Counted from the stretch's first letter, positions 1-11,366 are shown. The stretch: DNA of 64,000 bases from Tridacna crocea (GCA_943736015.1 OX031061.1:13463290-13527289), one strand, 5' to 3'. A program made the numbers and translations. Notes: generated by a model from the letters alone, not told the origin.

Positions 1-222
1 CATTTAAATTGGTAAATGAGTATATTAATGAGTTGATTCATTATTTGATTAGAAAACTGATGATTTTGTTGTTTTTGTAATTGATTCCTTTTAGTTTTAT
101 TTATTTCTTTATTTAGATCTATTTAGAAAAATATCATCACATTTTCAATTGAATGATTGAATATTTGATTCATTGGTTTGTTGAGGAAACATAGATGGAT
201 AAATTGTTTGCTTGTTTATTTT
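1..222. other. AT-rich stretch, no feature seen
   Basis: AT-rich sequence with loose ATTGATT-type repetition and no open frame or splice-flanked exon that I can support. Confidence 0.5.
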
Positions 223-1240
223 TAGCTCACCTGAGCACTACGTGCTCAAGGGGAGCTTTTAGGATCACTGGGTGTCCGTCGTGTGTCGTCCGTCGTGCGT
301 CGTCAACAATTCTTTAAACATCAACTCCTCCTAAATCGCTGGGCCAATTTAGACCAAACTTGGCTGGAATGTTCCTTTGGAGGTCTTCTTTAACAAGTTT
401 TCACAGAATTGGATTCCGTCAAAAACTCTGGTTGCCATGGCAACCAATGGAATTTTCTAGGAAATTCTTTAAAAATCTTCTTCTCTGAAACCGCTGGTCA
501 GATTTTGAAATAATTTCACAGAGATGTTCCTTGGGTGACCCTTTTCAAAATTTGTTCGCGAAATTTTAATCCGTCAAGAAACATGGCTCTGGTAAATAGG
601 GCCTTCTTGCACTAAACAGAAATAAAGAAATTCTTAAAAATTCTTCTTCTCTGAAACTGCTGGTTAGATTTTGAAATAATTTCACAGAGATGTTCCTTGG
701 ATGACCCTTTTCAAAAATAATCGCGAAATTTCGATTCGTCAAGAACCATGGCTCTGGTGAATGGGGGCTACTTGCACTACAGGGAAATGAAGAAATTCTT
801 AAAAAAAACTCTTCTTCTCTGAAACTTCTGGTCAGATTTTGAAATAATTTCACAGAAATGTTCCTTGGGTGACCCTTTTTCAAAAGGTGTTCATGAAAGT
901 TTGATTCATCTATAAACATGGCACTGGTGAATGGGGGCTACTTGCACTATATGGCCATGAAGGAATTTTTTTAAAATTCTTCTCTGAAACGGCTGATCAG
1001 AATCTGGAATAATTTCACAGAAATGTTCCTTAGTTTACCCTTTTCAAAATTTGCTCGAAATATTTTGATCCATGAAGAAACATGGCTCTGATGGCTGTGG
1101 GCCATTTACACTATACAGACATGAAGAAATTCTTAAAAATTCTTCTTCTCTGAAATGGCTCTTTAGATTTTAAAAAACTTGGCTATGGTCCTCTCAAAAT
1201 TTCAGGTGAGCGAACCAGGGCCATCTTGGCCCTCTTGTTT
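223..1240 (+). mobile_element. Tandem-unit interspersed element, 'GAGCTTTTAGGATCAC' family, copy 1
   Basis: The left end carries a short hairpin (TGAGCACTACGTGCTCA), then GAGCTTTTAGGATCAC and a run rich in GTCCGTC/TCGTC. The body is about four diverged units of about 167 bp; the shared phrase CACAGAGATGTTCC or a close variant recurs near 518, 687, 852 and 1019. The right end has GGTGAGCGA, then a small hairpin around GGGCCATCTTGGCCC and CTCTTGTTT. A second copy starts at 48945. No protein is encoded; frames through the units are repeat shadows. The architecture (distinct ends flanking a core array of about 160 bp) is like the pearl-type elements known from bivalves; that family link is inference. 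Confidence 0.75.
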
Positions 1241-1612
1241 AAATGTTAGTTTGTTTGATTGATTGATTTTCTTATCAAGAATTCTCTAATTAAAGGATAC
1301 TTTTAATGTAACAGATCAAAAGGTTATCTGTAGTATGAACTATAAATGTGTGAAAACATCCTAATGTAATAACATGTAGTTACTTATCCAATTATTGGTT
1401 ACTTTGATCACGGGTGATGTTATGGAAACTATCTTTGTGTTATTAATTACCTTGGCCATTATCAACTTAAAGACTAATTTTTAACAATTTCTGATTATGC
1501 TTTAATCATTGTTTCCAAACTGATTGATTTTAGCAATGTAATTATTTTCTCTGATATAAAAAGACTACATTCAGAAATTCCTTGTTTAGTGTGTTACATC
1601 CTTGCTATCAAG
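1241..1612. other. AT-rich flank, no feature seen
   Basis: Non-coding AT-rich sequence between the repeat and the integrase relic. A pyrimidine-rich stretch ending TTTAG near 1588 could be a splice acceptor or simply part of the 5' flank. Confidence 0.4.
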
Positions 1613-3045
1613 ATGGATCAGACAACAGCTGAACTCAAACTCAGAGAAGCTTTGTTTCAGAAGTACTCCCAATGTGAGAAGCATCTGTTACCAAGAAGTA
1701 TCTACAACCAGACAATCACAGACCTGAAAATAGCTATCGACCCACAAATGAAGAAATCCAGACACCAGTCCTACTTGCTGTCCAAATACGAAATACTTCA
1801 GTGCGGCGATGTAGAAAAGCTGATCAAAAAAAGACAATCCCCTGAAGAACTTCCACTGTATTTCACTACTATCGAAGACACTTTCTACATTATCCACAAC
1901 ACTAACATTACTACAGGACACGGACAGAATGGTGAAACACCTGAAAGACAAGTTCGCCAACATAACGAAAGACTCCTTGGAATTGTTCAAGTCCTACTGT
2001 CTCGTCTGTCAACAGAAAAGAAAACGCCCAAAGTCTCAAGGTGTCATCGTTAAGCCAATCCTATCCAGTGAGTTCAACTCCCACACCCAGGTTGATCTCA
2101 TCCACATGCAGTCTGCACCCAAAGGACAATTCAGGTGGATTATGGTATTTCAATGCCACCTAAAGAAATTCGTGATTCTACGACCACTTACTTCGAAAAG
2201 AGCCACAGAAGTCGCTTTCCAACTCCTTGATATCTTTCTTCTCTTGTCCCAGATTGCTCGGTGCCCCAGCGATCCTACAGAGTGACAACAGATCAGAATT
2301 CACAGCCCAGGTAATTACAAAACTGAAGAGTTTATGGCCACAACTTGTTACGGTTCACGGAAAACCAAAACATCCCCAAAGCCAAGGCTCTGTTGAGAGA
2401 GCAAACAGCGACATAAAAGATATCCTAGTATCCTGGATGAGAGATAACAATACGAATGATTGGACAACTGGCCTGAATTTTACCTAACAGCAGAAAAACT
2501 GTTCTAACCACTCCGGCATAATCCAGACACCCTACAAAGCACTGTTTGGCGAAAATCCGAAAGTCGGACTTACATCTTCCAGTCCGCCAGCTAAGATCCT
2601 GGAAAGACTACAGTCTGAAGACGATCTACTAGCACTCTGCCATCAACCACAATTATCAAAACCATTGTTACAATCTACAGCTACCAACATTCTACCAGCT
2701 ACCACTACCGACCGTCTCCAGTCTACAATTGCCAACACTCTACCAGCTACCACTACCGACCGTCTCCAGTCTACAATTGCCAACTCTCTACCAGCTACCA
2801 CTACTGACGGTCTAGTCTACAATTGCCAACACTCTACCAGCTACCACTACCGACCGTCTACAGTCTACAATTGCCAACTCTCTACCAGCTACCACTACCG
2901 ACGGTCTCCAGTCTACAATTGCCAACACTCTACCAGCTACCACTACCGACGGTCTACAGTCTACAATTTTCAACACTCTACCAGCTGTCACTACCGACGG
3001 TCTACAGTCTACAATTTTCAACACTCTACCAGCTGTCACTACTGA
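1613..3045 (+). pseudogene. KRBA2-like integrase gene, broken (frameshifts and premature stop)
   Basis: Three overlapping frames (from ATG 1613 to about 2053, 1929-2285 and 2227-2487) read on as one integrase-like protein interrupted by two frameshifts and a TAA at 2485. The first part holds a His-rich segment followed in the next frame by CLVC, fitting an H2C2 integrase zinc finger. The core shows the retroviral-type catalytic triad in order: Asp in DLIHMQS, Asp in LQSDN, Glu in SVERAN. After the stop the same frame continues with YKALFGENPKVGL, typical of the C-terminal side of mollusc proteins annotated KRAB-A domain-containing protein 2-like, and then runs into a Thr-rich tandem array. 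Such genes are domesticated or mobile derivatives of Gypsy/Ginger-like integrases. As it stands it cannot make a full-length product. An AATAAA lies near 3460. Family assignment is from memory of the motifs, not a search. Confidence 0.75.
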
Positions 3046-3318
3046 CGGTCTACAGTCTACAATGGCCAACACTCTACAAACTACCAGTACTCTATCAGCT
3101 ACTACTACCTACATTCTACAACCCACGACTACCAACACTCTAGCAGCTCCCGATACCAGCATTCTTCCAACTACCACTACTAGTACTTTACCAGCCACCA
3201 CAACAGACATTCTACAGTCAACAATTACCAACACTCTACCACTATCAGTACTCTACCAGCTACCACTACCGACATTCTACAACCCACAACTACCAACACT
3301 CTAGCAGCTATCAATATT
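2692..3318 (+). repeat. 48-bp tandem array (16-residue Thr-rich repeat)
   Basis: The unit begins CTACCAGCTACCACTACCGA and repeats every 48 bp from 2692, with variants (ACGG/ACCG, GCTGTCACTAC) and shorter spacing after about 3070. Because 48 is a multiple of three the frame survives: the first units encode a repeat containing TTTDRLQSTIANTLPA, directly in frame with the integrase relic upstream. A deletion near 2811 shifts the frame, so later units are read differently in each frame. The minus-strand frame here is only a mirror of the array. Confidence 0.85.
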
Positions 3319-3740
3319 AAGTAATTGGGTTGACTTACATGCATTATTAGAATTACAAAATGATACATTTTGAAATATCGTATTTTTCTTTATACTAATA
3401 TCAGTTTGTTAATTTTAATTTTGTTTCTAAGACCATTTTACTTGTATTTCATGAAAAATAAAGTTCTGTTTTATAGACTTTAATTGATTTCTTCTTTATG
3501 CTTCTGAAGAATGAATAAATATGTAATAGATAAAGGAAAGACAATAAGATATAGCTGCAGCGTGTGTTCACCTAGTCATGTTTTGATGTGTTTTCTTTAT
3601 TTATTATCAACTGTATAACACATAGCCGAAGCTGCCCATAATAACCTTCCGCTCCCTCATCACTTGCGTTCATCGACAAAACAACCTTTTTCCAAAGAAT
3701 TTAAAATAAATGCTGGATAAAGAACATAAAAAAACTGACT
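3319..3740. other. AT-rich 3' flank of the integrase relic
   Basis: AT-rich, with an AATAAA about 140 bp after the array; no gene seen. Confidence 0.4.
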
Positions 3741-4213
3741 TGCCGGAATTCAACAATTTCATTCCTTAAACACAACCCCGCATTTGATCTTTTGCAAAAA
3801 CAAAAAGGAAAATGTAATGGAAAAGGAGAAATTGCTTGTAAAAGTGATTTCTCCTTTTCTCACAATGTTTTCTATTTTTATAGCGCTTGTTTTTTCATTT
3901 CAAACACACTATCAATTGTTGTCTGTAATCTTCTTGAATTTAGACAAGTCTAAAATTTAGCTGTCTGGTAATGGGTTAATGGCCACCCAATTTGTCATTG
4001 ACTAGTTTCTTCACTTTTGACAAAGGGTTGAATATTTTAGCCACTTTCAAATTTATCTTGTCTGAAGCCAAGCAATACCAACGAAAGATCTATTGTGATG
4101 AATATGTGCTCTTTTTTTTTGTAAAAATCATCCACAAAAATTGAACTATCAGCAGACTCGGAAAGATCAAATGCGGGGTTGTGTTTAAGGAATGAAATTG
4201 TTGAATTCCGGCA
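3741..4213. repeat. 52-bp inverted repeat enclosing about 370 bp
   Basis: Sequence starting TGCCGGAATTCAACAATTTC at 3741-3792 recurs exactly reverse-complemented at 4162-4213. Inside lies a smaller foldback (GGAGAAATTGCTTG...GTGATTTCTCC, about 3815-3860) of a family also seen near 7352, 21608 and 43975. No coding frame is present. Best read as a non-autonomous foldback element or an inverted duplication. Confidence 0.75.
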
Positions 4214-4291
4214 ATACCAACAAAAGATCTATTGTTAATATGTGCTTTTTTTGTAAAAATCATCCACAAAAATTGGACTAATAGCAGACTC
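4073..4291 (+). repeat. Tandem duplication, about 139-bp offset
   Basis: A segment beginning CAATACCAAC and including AAAGATCTATTG, AATATGTGCT, AAAAATCATCCACAAAAATTG and AGCAGACTC occurs at 4073 and again at 4212 with small changes. The right arm of the 52-bp inverted repeat sits between the copies. Confidence 0.75.
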
Positions 4292-4348
4292 AATGTACGC
4301 ACGTAATATGTTCAAAATAAGTAATTTATGCTTATAATTTTGAGTTTC

Positions 4349-4495
4349 AGCCATTTCATGAAATGGCTAGGGCAAATTTCAGAAATGGCTGAAATATTTT
4401 AGTCATTTCATTAAATGGCTGAATGAAATAGCCATTTCACGAGATGACCAAAATTTTCAGCCATACCATGAAATGGCTGATTTCACAGATTGGCT
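4349..4495. repeat. Cluster of GCCATTTCATGAAATGGC palindromes
   Basis: A perfect 20-bp palindrome (AGCCATTTCATGAAATGGCT, 4349-4368) is followed by several degraded half-sites and palindromes of the same motif up to the CA microsatellite. Confidence 0.8.
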
Positions 4496-4498
4496 GTA

Positions 4499-4527
4499 AC
4501 ACACACACACACACCCACTCACCCACC

Positions 4528-4567
<40 letters not shown>
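4499..4567. repeat. (CA)n/(CCCA)n microsatellite
   Basis: CA dinucleotide run interrupted by CACCCACC units. Open frames across it are artefacts. Confidence 0.95.
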
Positions 4568-4569
<2 letters not shown>

Positions 4570-5649
4570 ATATATATCCCCCTTGTTAACCATTTGCACA
4601 CAATACTGAATTTTCAAGACCTCGAAGAGGAATGGCGTTTGAAAACATTCTGGGAAAAAAATTCTACCCCTCCCGATCAAGGTCCAATTACTGGGTAATT
4701 TACTTCTTATATTCTGCAAATGTTCACAATCTTGACGTGTTTATGATTCTATTGTTTTCTAACAGGCTCTAAAAATGGTATTGGAATTATCAAATATTAA
4801 ATTTTACTACTGAGGGATTCTGAGCTGTGAAGTTTGTGACATGGATGATCTCGGACCGTTCGACCTACATTTAAGTTGTTATATTGTTTTGTTGTAAACT
4901 CTGGTAAAGCTTTGAACTATCTGTCAACAAGGACCCGGATCAGTCTTCGTTTTATTGCAGTATGATCCGAGTCCATGTTGGACGGAAACCTATTCATTAA
5001 ACATTGTTCTAGTTTTTCTTTGACTGTAATACTTAGCTGCTCTGAATCTCTACAGAACGAGATTTCTCCAAAGGGTACTTGACTATATTAGTTTTATGGA
5101 TGGATATATGTAAGATTGTTATGGATACATGCAAGACTGTTGTTTGCATTATGGGCCGGTGGCCTTTTGCCCATATAAACTTGAGTTGAGTTAAGTAAAA
5201 TGCCAATGAGTACGACAGAAGGTTTACCCTCTTCAAATCTATTTGATAAGGTATAAAAAAGCGCTACAAGGAACCAATCAAATGTAGCATTGCTTGTATA
5301 CCAAAAGGGCCCTTCCAATAAGACCCAGGAATAAGCGTATCCATTATTTTCACGTTTTCATTTCATTTTTTTCTTTTTCTTCACGTTCAACACAAATCGT
5401 AAAAAGTGGGCAAAGGCCAGCTAATACATCTGCGGCGAAAAATAGTGGCCTACTTAAGACTTCCATAGTTTTTACATATTTAGCATTATGCACGAGACGG
5501 GAACGATTCATGAGTATTCCGCCATGCACGATATCTTTGATATAAATTGGGTGGAGTTAGGCGAACAGAACTGTTCTTTTTAATGTTTTATTACGAAAAC
5601 ATATAATATTGTACGGGAATTTTAATTATTTGGAACATGTGCGTCAAAG
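4568..5649. other. Non-coding stretch, no feature seen
   Basis: AT-rich unique-looking sequence. Only short frames occur on either strand; none has family motifs or splice-site support. Confidence 0.4.
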
Positions 5650-5885
5650 GGTCATATTAAATTATGGCCCGGTCGTGTGTCCGTCCGTTAGGAATTTCTT
5701 GTGTGCGGAACTCCTCTTACAGATTCTATCGGAATAACTTGAAACTTACCACTGTGAATCTCTCGGATGTGAATTTGTGCATATACCTCTTTACATTTGG
5801 ATCTCTGTAGGGTTATCTCTCTTGGTTTCTGAAATAAGCCTCCCTTCGGGCGTAAAAGCGCCACTCTACGAAGCTCTTGTAATAG
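5650..5885 (+). mobile_element. Short copy of the 'CCCTTCGGGCGTA' element without its array
   Basis: It starts GGTCATATTAAATTATGGCCCGGTCGT-like with TGTCCGTCCGTTAG, continues CAATTTCTTGTGTGCG-like and ends CCCTTCGGGCGTAAAAGCGCC...CGAAGCTCTTGT. These ends match the longer element at 7690-9172, but there is no internal tandem array, so this is a zero-array or internally deleted copy. Confidence 0.7.
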
Positions 5886-6539
5886 GAATATAAGGAAACA
5901 GTAAGGATAAGTGAGGACTTTCCTGAGAATGTAAGAAGAATACAAAAGCTGCTGATACCTTTCAAGAAGGAGGCAATAGAGTCGGGAAAAAAAGCTTATT
6001 TACGTTTTGATAAACTGGTCATTGACGGGGCAACTAATGTGTATTGGGAAGAAACAGAAGACATTGGGCGGATAAACTACAGGCAATAGGAAGGTGGCCA
6101 AAGCCAAGGTAGCTTAACACTCATCGATTGGAAAGGTCAACTTTTAGCGGAAGAACAGATGATACATCTAAATATGATGACAAACATTACTAGATCTGGC
6201 AGAGTGGTTAAACCCAAGATAGAGAGCCAATGTAATCCTAATTAATAACGAATTTCTTGGTTTATGTTATCAAACCAAAATTATTTGGCAAATTCTTCAT
6301 TTCAAGAAACAATGCTACGAAAAAAATAATTTACTTACGTGACAATATATAATTTCATTCTCTTCGTTCTTTCCACAAAAGATGGGGATAAAGTATTATG
6401 TGTCTAAAATGGCAACTCTTAAGTCTTTGTCAGTACATCTGTGTCATTTATGCACTGTATATTGTTGAACACTTCAGTACTTATTTACTCTTGTATAAGC
6501 ATTCATTGATTAAACACTAGTTAGAGCACACGCTGTAGT

Positions 6540-7235
6540 TCTATACTGTATTATCATCCAAAGCCGAAATAATATAACACTGAGAAATAGAGCAGACACC
6601 AAAATTCATGAAGGGAACAAAACTCCTTTAACAATCATTCAACCAAAACAAAATTATACCAGGTTCACCTTGGCTTCATATAAAAAAATTCTATGGAATT
6701 TACTGAAATCAGTCCGATGGTTATTGGGAAATATAGAGGAAAAATATATACGATAGGGCCGTAACTCATTGGAACATCATTCAACCATAACAAAGTTATA
6801 ATATTCACATCTTAGCTTCAGAATGAAACTTTCTTTTAAGTTTGACTGAAAAAAATTGCCAGTAGTTAATGGAAAATAGAACGGACAAATGATTTACGAA
6901 ATGTCCATAACTCCTTTGAAAATCGTTCAACCATAACCAAATTATAATACGTACATCTATGCTTCATACTAAAACTTCCAATTCATTTTGACTGAAACCC
7001 ATTCGGTAGATACTGAGAAACAGAGCAGACAAAAAAATCATTCATACTTAAACTTCCCATGACATTTGACTGAAATCCATTTAATAGACATTGAGAAAAA
7101 AGAGCGGACGCAAATTCACGAAAGGGCCATATCTCTTTGAAAACTATCCAACCGTAACCAAATTATAAAATGCACATTTGACTTCTTATTGAAACTTCAC
7201 ATGAAGTTCCGGTCAAAACGATCACATTAAGCGGA
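6540..7235. repeat. Degenerate tandem array, about 145-150-bp units
   Basis: Recurrent phrases (GAGAAAnAGAGCAGAC, AACnATTCAACCATAACnAAATTATA, CTTCATACTnAAACTTC, TTTGACTGAAAnCCATT) repeat roughly four times at about 150 bp. No coding potential. Confidence 0.7.
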
Positions 7236-7351
7236 TTTGCTATACATGTATTTCAAATCAATTAAACAGAGAGATTTTATTATGTTCATTCAGACGGTTT
7301 TACTGTTTACCACACAATCTCGACTTTTAACGAACCCGAGACAAAAGCCTT

Positions 7352-7515
7352 TTGAAAACATTGTGGGAAAAATGCTGGTAACCAGCATTTCCTTCTTTTC
7401 CAACAATTTTTTCTACCCTTCCCACGCCAAGTTTCAATATTGAGTCACATTTATTTTTCAATGCTTGCAATTTGGACAAGTCTATAATTTTGTCATTTGG
7501 TAAAGAGTTAAACAT
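7352..7515. repeat. Small foldback (AAAATGCTGGTAACCAGCATTT)
   Basis: AAATGCTGGTAACCAGCATTT forms a perfect hairpin flanked by GAAAACATTGTGGGAAAA / TTTTCCAACAATTTTTTC. It is followed by GGACAAGTCTATAATTTTGTCA and TTTGGTAAAGAGTTAA, which recur near 3945, 9357 and 38190, and inverted near 18640. A dispersed family of small foldbacks. Confidence 0.6.
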
Positions 7516-7689
7516 CTCAACAGTATAATTTCCCCATATTTAAAATGTGGGAATATCTTGTCTAAAAAGTTAAACTTGATGTAATTCGTCATGTACATGT
7601 ATATAAAAATTCATGAATAAACATATTCTTGAGCAAACAAGTCGCGTTCTTTTTTACTAAACACTGAACACTTGTGCATATTTTTAAAC

Positions 7690-9172
7690 GGCTGTATATT
7701 TTATTATACGCCCGAAGGGTCGTATTATGTTATACCCCCGGTCGTCCGTCCGTCCGTCTGTCCGTCCGTCTGTCTGTCCGTCCGTCCGTCCGTCCGTCCG
7801 TTAGCAATTTCTTGTGTGCGCAACTCCTCCTACAGTTTTCATCGGAATTATTTGAAACTTGCCACAATGAATCTCCATGATGTCTAGTTGTGCACCTGGG
7901 TCTTAGAATTTTGATCGCTGTTTCCATTCCAAAATTATCTGCCCTTGATTTCTGAAATAACCAACTTTTCACTTTGAATTTTTGTTCAGGCCATAACTTC
8001 CATACCATAAAAGGTATTAAATTGAAACTACATACACTGATAGAACACATTATGGAGAAGTGCAGTGCACATGAACCATAACTCTGCCACTTTTATTTTT
8101 TGAGTTATTGCCCTTTGTTAATTTTCAGTTTGAATTTTTGTCCAAGCCATAACTTTATAACTATAAAAGCTAATAACTTGCAACTTCATACACTGATAGA
8201 ACACATTATGGAGAAGTGCAGTGCACATGAACCATAATTTTGCCACTTTTATTTTTTGAGTTACAGCCCTTTGTTAATTTTCAGTTTGAATTTTTGTCCA
8301 GGCCGTTTCTTCTAAACTATAAAAGCTATTAACTTTGAACTTCATACACTGATAGATAACATTGTGGAGAAGTGCATCGCACATGAACCATAACTCTGCC
8401 ACTTTTATTTTTTGAGTTATTGCCCTTTGTTAATTTTCAGATTGAATTTTTGTCCAGGCCATAACTTCCAGACTATAAAAGCTAATAACTTGCAACCTCA
8501 TATAGTGATAGAATACCTTATGGAGAAGTGCATTGCACATGAACCATAACTCTGCGACCTTTATTTTTTTACTTATTGCCCTTTGTTAATTTTTAATTTG
8601 AATTTTTGTCCAGGCCATAATTTCCAAACTATAAAAGCTAATAACATGCAACTTCATACACCAATAGAACACATTATGGAAAAGTGCAGTGCACATGAAC
8701 CATAACTCTGCGACTTTTATTTTTTTAGTTATTGCCCTTTGTTAATTTTTTAGTTTGAATTTTTGTCCAGGCCATAACTCCCAAACTTTAAAACCTATCA
8801 TCTTGAAACTTCAAAGACTTGTAGAACACATTATAAAGAAGTGCACTGCATAAGAACCATAACTCTGCCATCCTTCTTTTTTAGTTATTGCCCTTTGTTA
8901 GTTTTCTCTTTGAATTTTTGTCTTGGCCATAATTTCTAAAATATAAAAGCTATGATCTTGAACCTTTCAAAACTGATAGAACACCTTGTGGAGAACAGCA
9001 ATTTATAAAATTTGTAACTGTGCCACCCTTTCTATTTTTACCTATTGCCCTTTAATATTTTTCACATATCATGGAGATTAACTACTCTTCATTCATGGCC
9101 CTTCCGTCATTTCAACTCATTTCACTGACAAGCCCCTTCGGGCGTATATGCGCCGCTTTGCGAAGCTCTTGT
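7690..9172 (+). mobile_element. Tandem-unit element, 'CCCTTCGGGCGTATA' family, with seven units of about 156 bp
   Basis: The left end has CGCCCGAAGGGTCGTATTA and a long (GTCC)n/(GTCCGTCT)n run at 7741-7801. The array follows: the phrase GCCCTTTGTTAATTTT or a variant lies near 8110, 8266, 8422, 8577, 8734, 8890 and 9046, giving a 156-bp period. Each unit carries TTGAATTTTTGTCCAGGCCATAA-like and GAGAAGTGCAGTGCACATGAACC-like sequence. The right end is CCCCTTCGGGCGTATATGCGCCGCTTTGCGAAGCTCTTGTTC. CGAAGGG at the left and CCTTCGGG at the right make short inverted termini. No protein product. Confidence 0.85.
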
Positions 9173-9820
9173 TCATCTTTACCGAATAATTCCTAGTTTT
9201 GACGACCGGTTTAAAGAGACTGTTGAAATAATCAATAGATAAAGAAATAATTCAAATTAAAAAAGGAGATGGGAATGGTAGAAATTGTTGGTAATCAGGA
9301 CTTGCAAGGTTTTCTATCCCTTCCTTGACAAACTTTTGCGTTTTAGCTTTCAAATTTTTGACCAGTCTGAAATTTTGTCATCTGTTATCTTGGTAAGGAG
9401 TAAAACATGTATCACTCATAAATACCAATTTTTTATCACATAACCTCCCTTGTTTTCAGTGTAATATACCCATTACGAATTTTCTTATCTCACACACGTA
9501 TAATTGCACTCATGTTGTAAAATCCTTTTTTGATTGGTCAGAATCGGGTCATGTGATGAAAAAAGCTGCATGTTATTTTTCGATAAAACGCAATAGCACT
9601 ACTTTTCGTTTTTCCAAATTGTTGTTGGAATCTAATTTTAGATTTCATGCAAACTGTTTATGGGCTATATTTAGAGTTCCATCGCTGAATCAGTCACATG
9701 CAAAAAGACCGATTTCTTTTTCTGTAAAAAACTTGCTAAAAGGAAACTAACAAAATGACAAAATGATGCGTGTTTAACTTTATTTGCACCCATAAAAAAA
9801 ATACACTATGCCAACTGTGA
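9173..9820. other. Non-coding stretch with a weak foldback relic
   Basis: AT-rich. A degraded copy of the small foldback family (GGAGATGGGAATGGTAG...TTCTATCCCTTCC, followed by GACCAGTCTGAAATTTTGTCA) lies about 9265-9410. The only longer frame (9553-9750) has no recognisable motif and I do not call it. Confidence 0.4.
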
Positions 9821-10181
9821 ATAAATAGAGGATAATCAACTGGTTGTTTTTGATATGAAAAATATCTCACGAGGATGCGTTGTTAGGCGTTGAAAAAACG
9901 AGTGCGCAGCACGAGTTTTTTTAACGCCTTACGACACGTCCGAGTGAGTTATTTTTCATATAAAAAATAACCAGTTGATTATTCTATTTATTATATACCT
10001 TGTTAAAATCATTATTTGTAATTTTGCGTTTGAAAGTCGAAAAAAATGTAGTCGAAAAAAAAAAAGAGTTCCCAAATTACGTCAGGAAGTGAAAGTGAAA
10101 GTTGATAACGTCACTAGTGATGATATCAAAATTTATTACACTGGGGAATTCCAGGATTTCACTGCTAGGTATATAATAAAG
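9821..10181. mobile_element. Hairpin element, 'GAGGATAATCAACTGG' family, copy 1
   Basis: The first about 170 bp (9821-9992) are one long imperfect palindrome: ATAAATAGAGGATAATCAACTGG at the left pairs with CCAGTTGATTATTCTATTTAT at the right, with an inner stem through AACGAGTGCGCAGCACGAGTT. A shared 3' segment follows (TTATTTGTAATTTTGCGTTT, GACGTCAGGAAGTGAAAG-like, GATAACGTCACTAGTGATG, AGGTATATAATAAA). The same block recurs at 11367-11718. Confidence 0.85.
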
Positions 10182-10259
10182 AGTCTGAATGGTCGACGTC
10201 ATCAGTTACATCATTCAATACGTCAGCGATCGATTTCTATGAAGCCAGGGTAACGGAGT

Positions 10260-11035
10260 TAAATTTAGTACACTGCGTAAACGGAAAAATCACTCTGGCA
10301 TTTTGTTTTGTTTCATGACGGAGTTAAACTTTTTTATTTTGGGGATTAGGTTAAGAAAATGCTATTGACCAGAAAAAAGTTATCGCGGATTTGATGGAAT
10401 ATATTTAGTGAAAGAACTGATGGAAAAAGGATCGACAGAAGTGAATACACTGTGTTAAGAATTTTTGAAATGTTGGCGTGATAGGAACGATATCAGAAAC
10501 AAGCTTAGAACTGGGAAACCAAAAATACATATTGAAAAATTAACAGCTGCGACACCGTTTTTTATGTTCTAATAAGTGGGTCACAAAACGTTGGCGTCAT
10601 TCATGTCTTAAAAGAAACATAGAATAGACCAAAACTTATATCGGCAACAGATAGGTACTCATCGAGCACAGATCTGCCGACGGTACGTACGCATATTCTT
10701 TACAAATTATCTACGAAAAGGTCACTCGAAAGAACACATCGTCTGCTTAGCCTCAAGTTTTTATAGTTGATTGTATTGTTCATATAGATCTACATAATTA
10801 TTTTATTCTTAAATTTTGTTCGATGAATCATCGAAAGTATGATTTCAAAGCCAGCAAAATGGCCACCTTCGACTAAAAAAAATATTGAAAAGCTAAAAAT
10901 AGATTGTGTATTCATGCCCGTTCTACCAAGTATCCGCAAAGGAAATTAACTCGTATTTACTGTCGTATTTGTCCGTGTTTTTTTCTCTCTATCATCTTCG
11001 AAAAGTGATTTAAGTGAACAGCGAGTGCAATTATA
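10260..11035. other. Non-coding stretch, no feature seen
   Basis: No open frame, splice-flanked exon or clear repeat recognised between the two hairpin regions. Confidence 0.4.
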
Positions 11036-11191
11036 AGGGTTGAGTGCACATTTTTGTGTTTTCATCGAGATATAAAATGCAATTGCCTTATTACATGGCT
11101 TAACATAACGCCCTTCGGGCGTTATTTGCCATGTAATAAGGCAATTGCATTTTATATCTCGATGAAAACACAAAAATGTGCACTCAACCCT
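11036..11191. repeat. 64-bp perfect inverted repeat (long hairpin)
   Basis: Arm 11036-11099 (begins AGGGTTGAGTGCACATTTTT) and arm 11128-11191 are exact reverse complements as read. The 28-bp loop holds a second hairpin, AACGCCCTTCGGGCGTT, at 11107-11123. Just outside lie GACGTCATTTTTGACGTCATTTT repeats. Frames on both strands read the same residues because of the symmetry; not a gene. Confidence 0.95.
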
Positions 11192-11366
11192 ATATTAATA
11201 TCACATTTGCGTGACGTCATTTTTGACGTCATTTTGTACGCATTTCATACAAGCGAATGGAAAATACCGCGGGTGCATTTATGAATGTTTTTGCATCATC
11301 TGATCTATATTTTGTGAAATATCGTAATGTGATAAAAAGAATCTGACATTTGTGGGCTTTTGAGAT

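Noticed and set aside
2812..3143. Repetitive frames on both strands over the 48-bp array
   Set aside because: Shadows of the tandem array; only the frame continuous with the integrase relic is meaningful.
7730..8050. Frames with RTDGRTDGRTD or VRPSVCPSV repeats
   Set aside because: Translations of the (GTCC)n run in an element head.
11054..11284. Frames on both strands starting MCFHRDIKCNCLI
   Set aside because: Identical on both strands because the DNA is a perfect inverted repeat.
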